Positions 8,192-12,316 of a stretch of 12,316 nt of DNA are shown here, piece after piece (the first letter of the stretch is position 1; every line of letters starts with the position of its first letter). Made by a program: the position numbers and the translations under genes. The notes under the pieces are model-generated. The model worked only from the letters and a program-made list of their open reading frames with translations, was not told the DNA's origin and searched no databases. Origin of the DNA: Bog-756 sp036511155 (GTDB lineage Bacteria > Actinomycetota > Acidimicrobiia > Acidimicrobiales > RAAP-2); the NCBI GenBank assembly GCA_036511155.1, contig DATCCR010000134.1, positions 1 to 12,316 of the forward strand, read 5' to 3'.

Positions 8192-8201
8192 CGGGCACCC
8201 C
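8185..8201 (-). repeat. 17-bp sequence at the chsE2/chsH2 junction, mate of 5542-5558
   Basis: This is the second copy of the junction sequence described at 5542-5558. The two copies flank the block chsH2-chsE1-chsH1. They may be a relic of the rearrangement that reordered the operon, or an independently favoured coupling site. Confidence 0.85.
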
Positions 8202-9348
8202 GCTTCATGCCGAGGCCGGCCATGGCCAGGATCTCTCGCTGGATCTCGTTCACGCCACCTCCGAAGGTGTTGATCTGGGCCTGGCGGCCGGCCCGTTCGA
8301 GGTCGCCCTGGAGCACCGCCCCCGGCGTCCCCGGGCTCAAGTAGCCGGCGGCCCCCACGATGCCGAGGAGCTTGTGGTAGATCTCGACCGTCGACTCCGT
8401 CCCGAACACCTTGACCGACGACGAGTCGGCCGCACCCAGCGAACCGTCGGCCACGGCCGCCGTCATCCGCCACGTCAGCAGCTTCTGGGCCTCGAGCAGC
8501 GAGTAGGTGAGGGCCAGGTCCTGCTGGATCCACCCCACGTCGGTCAGCCCGTGCTCGACCACCCAGGCGGCGACCTCGTCCCACAGCCGGAACGCCAGGG
8601 CGCTGACCGCGGCGAGGCCCACCCGCTCGTGGTTGAGCTGGCCGGTGATGAGCCGCCAGCCACCGTGCAGATCGCCGACCAGGGCGTCCTTGGGCACCCG
8701 CACGTCGTCGTAGTAGGAGGCGGTGGTGGCCACGCCGCCCACGGTCACGATCGGGGTGCAGGAGAAGCCCTTGGAGGCCGTGGGCACCATGATGATGGAG
8801 ATGCCCTTGTGCTTCGGCGCATCGGGGTCGGTCCGGCAGGCCAGCCAGATGTAGTCGGCCTGGTCCGCGCCGCTCGTGAAGATCTTGTTGCCGTTGATCA
8901 CCCACTCGTCGCCGTCGAGCAGGGCACGGGTGCGCAGCGAGGCGAGGTCGGTGCCGGCCTCGGGCTCGGTGTAGCCGATGGCACAGTTGATCTCGCCGGC
9001 CAGGATGCCCGAGAGGAAGAACTTCTTCTGCTGTTCGGTGCCGTGGTTGATGATCATGGGTCCGACGGTCGACAGGGTCACGAAGGGGAACGGCGCCCGG
9101 GCCCGCTGGACCTCGGTGAAGAAGATGAACTGGTCGGTGGCCGGACGGCCCTGGCCGCCGTACTCGACCGGCCAGCCGATGCCGAGCCAGCCGTCGGTGC
9201 CCATCTGGCGGACGAACTTCCGGAAGGTCTCGCCGCCCTCGGTCTCGTCGTCGAGCGCATGGCGCACCTCGGGCGTGAGGAGCTTGGCGAAGTAGGCCCG
9301 GAGCTCGGCGCGCAGTGCCAGTTGTTCGGGCGTCTCTTCGAGGTGCAT
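8188..9348 (-). CDS. chsE2: ChsE2/FadE29-like acyl-CoA dehydrogenase subunit, likely catalytic
   Basis: 386 residues, the same size as M. tuberculosis FadE29. Motifs in order: ETPEQLALRAELRAYF (5-20), GYTEPEAGTDLASLRT (125-140), KIFTSGADQADYIWLACRTD (155-174), QLNHERVGLA (237-246), VFGTEST (314-320) and TFGGGVNEIQREILA (361-375). Several are close to FadE29. Glu241 in LNHER lies where isovaleryl-CoA dehydrogenase has its catalytic base, while the MCAD-type C-terminal position aligns with Gly364. The protein should pair with ChsE1 (third gene) to form an FAD-dependent heterotetramer that makes the side-chain double bond. It is the first gene of the operon. The ATG at 9348 is chosen for the strong GGAGGAA ribosome site; longer in-frame starts run through the divergent promoter and lose homology. 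Some other steroid-active FadE is the alternative, but the neighbours favour ChsE2. Confidence 0.93.
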   Translation of the reverse strand: MHLEETPEQLALRAELRAYFAKLLTPEVRHALDDETEGGETFRKFVRQMGTDGWLGIGWPVEYGGQGRPATDQFIFFTEVQRARAPFPFVTLSTVGPMIINHGTEQQKKFFLSGILAGEINCAIGYTEPEAGTDLASLRTRALLDGDEWVINGNKIFTSGADQADYIWLACRTDPDAPKHKGISIIMVPTASKGFSCTPIVTVGGVATTASYYDDVRVPKDALVGDLHGGWRLITGQLNHERVGLAAVSALAFRLWDEVAAWVVEHGLTDVGWIQQDLALTYSLLEAQKLLTWRMTAAVADGSLGAADSSSVKVFGTESTVEIYHKLLGIVGAAGYLSPGTPGAVLQGDLERAGRQAQINTFGGGVNEIQREILAMAGLGMKRGAR

Positions 9349-9353
9349 GCGGG

Positions 9354-9360
9354 TTCCTCC
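9354..9360 (-). promoter_or_regulatory. Ribosome binding site of chsE2
   Basis: Read on the minus strand this is GGAGGAA, 5 bases before the ATG at 9348. It is the strongest Shine-Dalgarno match on the minus strand and fixes the start of the operon's first gene. The downstream genes mostly have weaker sites and rely on overlapping stop and start codons. Confidence 0.85.
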
Positions 9361-9558
9361 ACTCAGCGACCCGCCGCCACGCCTCCTGCGGGAGTGCGTG
9401 CTCAGGGAGTCGGTCGACGTCGGTCTGGCGCCACCGTCCTCGGGCTCCGTCCGTTCCGGTCGTCGGGTGCATCGGGCGCGGGCACCGCTGCCCCCGTCGC
9501 TCCCCCACGTCCGGCTCGACCGAGCCGTCGTTCGGCGTGCCACCGGACTCCGTACCGC

Positions 9559-9587
9559 TGGAGACCCGGGTGCAGCTGACCTATGAT
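9559..9587 (+). promoter_or_regulatory. Candidate promoter for the P450 gene
   Basis: TGGAGA (9559-9564, 4 of 6 to TTGACA) and TATGAT (9582-9587, 5 of 6 to TATAAT) are 17 bases apart. Initiation would fall near 9593-9595, giving a leader of about 100 bases before the P450 ATG. The -10 lies in the only AT-rich island of the 345-bp divergent gap (9349-9693). A leftward promoter for the chs operon must also be in this gap: the complementary strand offers TATCAT (9583-9588) but no convincing -35. The rest of the gap is GC-rich and I see no gene in it. Confidence 0.5.
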
Positions 9588-9590
9588 AAC

Positions 9591-9604
9591 TGATACACGT
9601 TCTA
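9591..9604. promoter_or_regulatory. Candidate KstR-type operator
   Basis: TGATACACGTTCTA matches 7 of the 8 defined positions of the mycobacterial KstR motif TnnAACnnGTTnnA; only position 4 differs (T for A). KstR is the TetR-family repressor of sterol catabolism genes in mycobacteria and rhodococci and is released by steroid-CoA intermediates. The site overlaps the predicted P450 start of transcription and lies between the divergent cyp125 and chs operon, so one bound repressor could control both. No regulator gene is in the window. It overlaps the 8-bp palindrome TTCTAGAA (9600-9607). Confidence 0.6.
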
Positions 9605-9680
9605 GAAACGTCACTGCCGCCCAGGCTCGGCCCCTGGCCCCTTCCGCCCGGTCGCCACCTGCGGCCACGGGCGTTCCACC

Positions 9681-9688
9681 AGGGGGAG
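9681..9688 (+). promoter_or_regulatory. Ribosome binding site of the P450 gene
   Basis: AGGGGGAG lies 5 bases before the ATG at 9694. It supports this start over the in-frame ATG at 9583, which falls inside the predicted -10 element and would add 37 residues unlike any P450. Confidence 0.8.
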
Positions 9689-9693
9689 TACAC

Positions 9694-10923
9694 ATGGATC
9701 TGGCCGAAATCGACCTCTGCGACCCGGGCAACTTCGTCTCCGGGGTGCCCTATGAGTGGTTCGCCCAGCTCCGCCGGGAGGCCCCCGTGTACTGGCACCC
9801 GGACCCCGAGGGATCGACCGGTGGCTTCTGGGCCGTCACCCGGTTCGAGGACTGCGTAGGGGTGAACCGCGACTACGAGCACTTCTCGTCGTCGCGGAAG
9901 ACCTCCCTCTTCCGCGATTTCGACGACGAACTGATCGAGCAGCAGCGGATGATGATGGTCAACATGGACCCGCCGCTCCACACCCGGTACCGGCGCCTGG
10001 TCAACAAGGGCTTCACCCCCCGCATGATCCGGGACCTCGAAGCCAAGGTCGTCTCGTCCACCGACGCCATCCTCGACGCCGTCTGTGAGCAGGGCACCGC
10101 CGACTTCGTGGAGCAGATCAGCGCCGAGCTGCCCCTCCAGGTGATCGCCGACCTGGTGGGCGTGCCCCAGGAGGACCGCCACCTCGTCTTCGACTGGTCC
10201 AACCGGATGGTCGGGGCCGACGACCCCGAGTACCAGGTGAGCGCCGAGGCGGCCGGCCAGGCGGCCATGGAGCTCTTCGCCTACGCCGACCAGCTGTGCG
10301 AGCAGAAGCGCCTCGACCCCCACACCGACCTGCTCAGCGTCCTGACCCAGTCCGAAATGGACGGCGACAGCCTGAGCCAACTCGAACTCGACCTCTTCTT
10401 CATGCTGCTGGCGGTGGCCGGCAACGAAACCACCCGGAACCTGATCTCGGGAGCGATGGTGGCGTTCTTCGACCACCCGGAACAGTGGCAGCGACTGCAG
10501 GCCGACCGTTCGCTGCTCCCCTCGGCCGTCGAGGAGATGCTCCGCTACGTCTCCCCGGTCATGCACTTCCGTCGCCAGGCCTCCGCGGACGTGGTCCTGG
10601 CCGACCAGAAGATCACCGAGGGCGACAAGGTCGTGTTCTGGCACATCTCGGCCAACCGGGACGAGACCGTCTTCGCCGAGCCGGACAAGTTCGACATCGG
10701 GCGGACCCCCAACAACCACATGGCCTTCGGCGGAGGCGGCCCCCATTTCTGTCTGGGGGCCAACCTGGCCCGCATGGAGATCCGGGTCATGTTCGACCGG
10801 CTGCTCGACCGCATGCCCGACATCCACCTCGACGGCGACGTGCAGCGCCTCCGCTCCAACTTCATCAACGGGGTGAAGCACATCCCCGTGGCGTTCGCTC
10901 CCACGGCACCGGTCGGGGCGTAG
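9694..10923 (+). CDS. cyp125: CYP125-like steroid C26 monooxygenase (cytochrome P450)
   Basis: 409 residues, soluble bacterial P450 with no membrane anchor. The I-helix oxygen-activation motif is AVAGNETTRN (240-249), the K-helix ExxR is Glu281-Met-Leu-Arg284, and the heme loop is FGGGGPHFCLGANLAR with Cys353 as the thiolate ligand. Segments such as DFVEQISAELPLQVIADLVG and VPQEDRHLVFDWSN closely follow M. tuberculosis CYP125 (433 residues), which has a longer N-terminus. CYP125 oxidises the terminal methyl of cholesterol or cholest-4-en-3-one to the C26 acid, the entry to side-chain breakdown, using ferredoxin electrons. No redox partner is encoded nearby. It is divergent from the chs operon and shares a control region with a KstR-like operator. 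CYP142-like function is the main alternative; the family call is firm, but the exact sterol is inferred. Confidence 0.88.
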   Translation: MDLAEIDLCDPGNFVSGVPYEWFAQLRREAPVYWHPDPEGSTGGFWAVTRFEDCVGVNRDYEHFSSSRKTSLFRDFDDELIEQQRMMMVNMDPPLHTRYRRLVNKGFTPRMIRDLEAKVVSSTDAILDAVCEQGTADFVEQISAELPLQVIADLVGVPQEDRHLVFDWSNRMVGADDPEYQVSAEAAGQAAMELFAYADQLCEQKRLDPHTDLLSVLTQSEMDGDSLSQLELDLFFMLLAVAGNETTRNLISGAMVAFFDHPEQWQRLQADRSLLPSAVEEMLRYVSPVMHFRRQASADVVLADQKITEGDKVVFWHISANRDETVFAEPDKFDIGRTPNNHMAFGGGGPHFCLGANLARMEIRVMFDRLLDRMPDIHLDGDVQRLRSNFINGVKHIPVAFAPTAPVGA

Positions 10924-10944
10924 GGCGAACCCCTCCCGTGTCCG

Positions 10945-10987
10945 TGATCGTCTGATCGTCGTCTCCTGATCGTCTGATCGTCGTCTC
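10945..10987. repeat. Tandem direct repeat of 22-bp period after the P450 gene
   Basis: Two 21-bp units, 10945-10965 and 10967-10987, are identical and separated by one C. Each contains the octamer TGATCGTC once, then TGATCGTC again followed by GTCTC, so the octamer occurs four times. It occupies the 134-bp gap (10924-11057) between the P450 and the LLM gene. The role is unknown: a slippage product, or paired sites for a regulator of the downstream gene. No clear promoter or terminator is visible in the gap. Confidence 0.9.
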
Positions 10988-11057
10988 GACGCTCTGCCTG
11001 CTCGACGGTTCGCCCGTCACCCGTCCGGCCCTCTCCTCCAGCTGAAAGCCGAGGCCC

Positions 11058-11951
11058 ATGCGCTTCCACCAAGCAATCCAGTTCCTCCCCCTCGAGACCA
11101 TCCGGGCGCTGACCTTGGCCTCGGACCAGATGGGCTACGACGGCGTCTACCTCTCGGACCACCTGTTCAACCCCCGGGTGCTGGAGTCGAAGTACACCTA
11201 CTCGACGGCCCCCGACGGCGCCCCCTTCTGGGAGAAGGAGACGGAGTGGCCCGACCCGATGTGCCTGGTGTCGGCGCTGTCGGCCGTCACCACCGACGTC
11301 ACCTTCACCACCGGGATCTACATCGCCCCAGTGCGTGACCTCATCACCGTGGCCAAGTCGGTGGGCACGGCCGCCGTACTGTCCGACAACCGGGTCCGGC
11401 TCGGTGTCGGCGTCGGGTGGTGCAAGGAGGAGTACGTCCAGACCGGGCAGGAGTTCCACACCAGGGGTAAGCGCCTCGACGACATGATCCCCGCGCTCCG
11501 CGCACTGTGGCAGGGCGGGTGGGTCGAGTACCACGGCTCCCACTACGACGTGCCGGAGTGCCAGATGAACCCCGCGCCCACCCAGCCCGTGCCGATCCTG
11601 GGCGGAGGCGACTCGGCCCCCGCCCTGCGTCGGGCCTCCACGCTGTGCGACGGCTGGATCAACACCGGGGCCGCTTTCCCCGACGAGGCGTTCGAGCAAG
11701 TGAAGCTGGTGCGCGAGGCCCTGCACCAGGCCGGCCGGGACGGCGAGGACTTCGCCATCTACCTGGCGGTCAAGGCCTTCCCCGACCTCGACCTCTACAA
11801 GAAGCTCGAGGACGCCGGCGTCACCGACCTGCTGTGCGCCCCGTGGATGCTGGCCGAGGTGGGCGAGTCGGACAGCCCCGAGAAGATGCTGGCCGCCCGC
11901 CTGGCCGAGGTCGAGAAGTACGCCGAGGGGTACGTCGCCAAGATGCGGTAG
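11058..11951 (+). CDS. LLM-class (luciferase-like) F420-dependent oxidoreductase
   Basis: 297 residues forming a bacterial-luciferase-like TIM barrel. Visible family marks are YDGVYLSDHLF (27-37), LGVGVGW (115-121), RGKRLDDMIPALRALW (136-151) and PVPILGGG (177-184), which fit the TIGR03619-type F420-dependent group. Such enzymes move hydride between F420 (or FMN) and a substrate; the substrate cannot be read from the sequence. A related LLM protein, Rv3520c, lies in the mycobacterial cholesterol cluster, so a steroid-linked role is plausible from the position 134 bp after the P450 on the same strand. The start codon has only a GAGG (11051-11054) very close upstream, so it may be read on a P450 transcript or be weakly initiated. 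Residues 267-292 form a charged C-terminal helix. Confidence 0.85.
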   Translation: MRFHQAIQFLPLETIRALTLASDQMGYDGVYLSDHLFNPRVLESKYTYSTAPDGAPFWEKETEWPDPMCLVSALSAVTTDVTFTTGIYIAPVRDLITVAKSVGTAAVLSDNRVRLGVGVGWCKEEYVQTGQEFHTRGKRLDDMIPALRALWQGGWVEYHGSHYDVPECQMNPAPTQPVPILGGGDSAPALRRASTLCDGWINTGAAFPDEAFEQVKLVREALHQAGRDGEDFAIYLAVKAFPDLDLYKKLEDAGVTDLLCAPWMLAEVGESDSPEKMLAARLAEVEKYAEGYVAKMR

Positions 11952-11962
11952 CGGTGGCAGTC

Positions 11963-11983
11963 GTCCGTCCCGTGCGGACGGGC
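11963..11983. terminator. Hairpin just after the LLM gene
   Basis: CCGTCC (11965-11970) pairs with GGACGG (11976-11981) over a 5-nt loop. A G-T and a G-C pair outside extend the stem to about 8 bp. It is 11 bases past the LLM stop codon and precedes a second, longer hairpin, so the pair may act together in ending transcription. There is no T-tract. Confidence 0.5.
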
Positions 11984-12000
11984 CTTCTGGAGGCGCGACG

Positions 12001-12041
12001 ACGGTCCCGCGATCGCCGGGGCGGGGCGATCACGGGACCGT
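12001..12041. terminator. Strong bidirectional terminator hairpin
   Basis: The arms 12001-12017 and 12025-12041 are inverted copies that match at 16 of 17 positions (one C-A mismatch), with a 7-nt G-rich loop. Left arm: ACGGTCCCGCGATCGCC. It lies between the convergent LLM and PepSY-like genes, where a shared factor-independent-like terminator is expected. No T-run follows, as is common in GC-rich actinobacteria. Confidence 0.8.
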
Positions 12042-12062
12042 CTGTCCGGGGGCGGCCCAGCG

Positions 12063-12316
12063 TCAGTTCGTCGTGGTCGACGGCGAGCTGGAGCCCGAGG
12101 AGCCGCTGGGGGCACTGCCGTTCGGGGCCTGGGCACCGGCCGGACCGGCGCCGAACCCGGTGATCGTGGTGATCACCTTGAAGCTCGAGTCCAGCTCCAC
12201 GGTGACGTCGGTCCCGTCGGACTTGGACAGGTGGACCTCGTACGGGTAGTCGCCCGAGGAGTTGGTCTCGGCCCGGATGACCGTGGCACCGGGCACGGCG
12301 GCCGTGGCCGCGGATG
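12063..12316 (-). CDS. PepSY-like small protein, 3' part only
   Basis: The frame remains open to the right edge, so the start is outside the window; 83 residues are visible. The GTG at 12296 could pass as a start, but in-frame Ala-rich sequence continues upstream and no ribosome site is seen. The segment AAVPGATVIRAE, then YPYEVHLSKSDGTDVTVELD and FKVIT, resembles the second half of a PepSY domain. PepSY domains are small alpha-beta units, mostly exported, and thought to bind or inhibit peptidases. A Gly/Ser/Pro/Thr-rich, probably disordered tail of about 30 residues ends the protein. A signal peptide would lie outside the window. The gene converges on the LLM gene and shares its terminator; no link to the steroid genes is evident. 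Confidence 0.65.
   Translation of the reverse strand, partial: SAATAAVPGATVIRAETNSSGDYPYEVHLSKSDGTDVTVELDSSFKVITTITGFGAGPAGAQAPNGSAPSGSSGSSSPSTTTN

Noticed and set aside
9583..9693. Earlier in-frame start for the P450 at 9583
   Set aside because: It lies inside the candidate -10 and upstream of the operator, lacks a ribosome site, and adds 37 residues with no P450 character.
9349..10881. N-terminal extension of chsE2 across the divergent region and antisense to the P450
   Set aside because: Homology to FadE29 begins at the ATG at 9348, which has a strong GGAGGAA site. The extension is antisense to a well-supported P450.
10945..10987. CRISPR-like array
   Set aside because: Only two units with a single base between them, so there are no spacers; no cas genes are present.
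1..12316. tRNA or rRNA genes, insertion sequences, phage or toxin-antitoxin genes
   Set aside because: None of the typical motifs, transposase domains or terminal inverted repeats were seen on either strand.

Overview
The window comes from a very GC-rich bacterium. Almost every third codon position is G or C, antisense frames stay open over long stretches, and Shine-Dalgarno sites are clear at the two divergent start codons. The gene content is actinobacterial: a mycobacterial igr-type steroid side-chain operon, a CYP125-like P450 and an F420-type luciferase-family oxidoreductase. The mix of a steroid cluster with a secreted protein full of Ig-like repeats suggests a lineage such as Acidimicrobiia rather than Mycobacterium or Rhodococcus. 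That placement is inference.

Layout. (1) 1-4206, plus strand: the 3' part of a very large, probably extracellular protein. It has a polysaccharide-deacetylase-like (Agd3-like) domain interrupted by a fibronectin-III-like insert, then two putative Ig domains, six exact-period Ig-like repeats and a C-terminal Ig-like domain. (2) 4358-9348, minus strand: a five-gene operon in which every stop codon overlaps the next start. In order of transcription it reads chsE2 - chsH2 - chsE1 - chsH1 - ltp2. (3) 9349-9693: a divergent control region holding an AT-rich island with a candidate promoter and a near-consensus KstR-type operator. (4) 9694-10923, plus: a CYP125-like P450. (5) 11058-11951, plus: an F420-type LLM oxidoreductase, separated from the P450 by a gap with a 22-bp tandem repeat. 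(6) 11952-12062: two hairpins, one a strong terminator candidate, between convergent genes. (7) 12063-12316, minus: the 3' part of a PepSY-like small protein.

How the genes work together. In characterised actinobacteria CYP125 starts oxidation of the sterol side chain at C26. Once the chain is shortened to the three-carbon C17 propanoyl-CoA stage, ChsE1-ChsE2 dehydrogenates it, ChsH1-ChsH2 hydrates the double bond, and Ltp2 with the DUF35 domain of ChsH2 performs the retro-aldol cleavage to a 17-ketosteroid and propionyl-CoA. All subunits for those last three steps are present. The encoded chemistry is therefore known. What is unusual is the arrangement: chsE1 is separated from its partner chsE2 and lies between the two hydratase subunits, and cyp125 is divergent rather than leading the operon. 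I found no clearly new enzymatic system. The most novel elements are the shuffled operon with a 17-bp sequence shared by two of its junctions, and the deacetylase-like domain with an inserted FnIII-like module.
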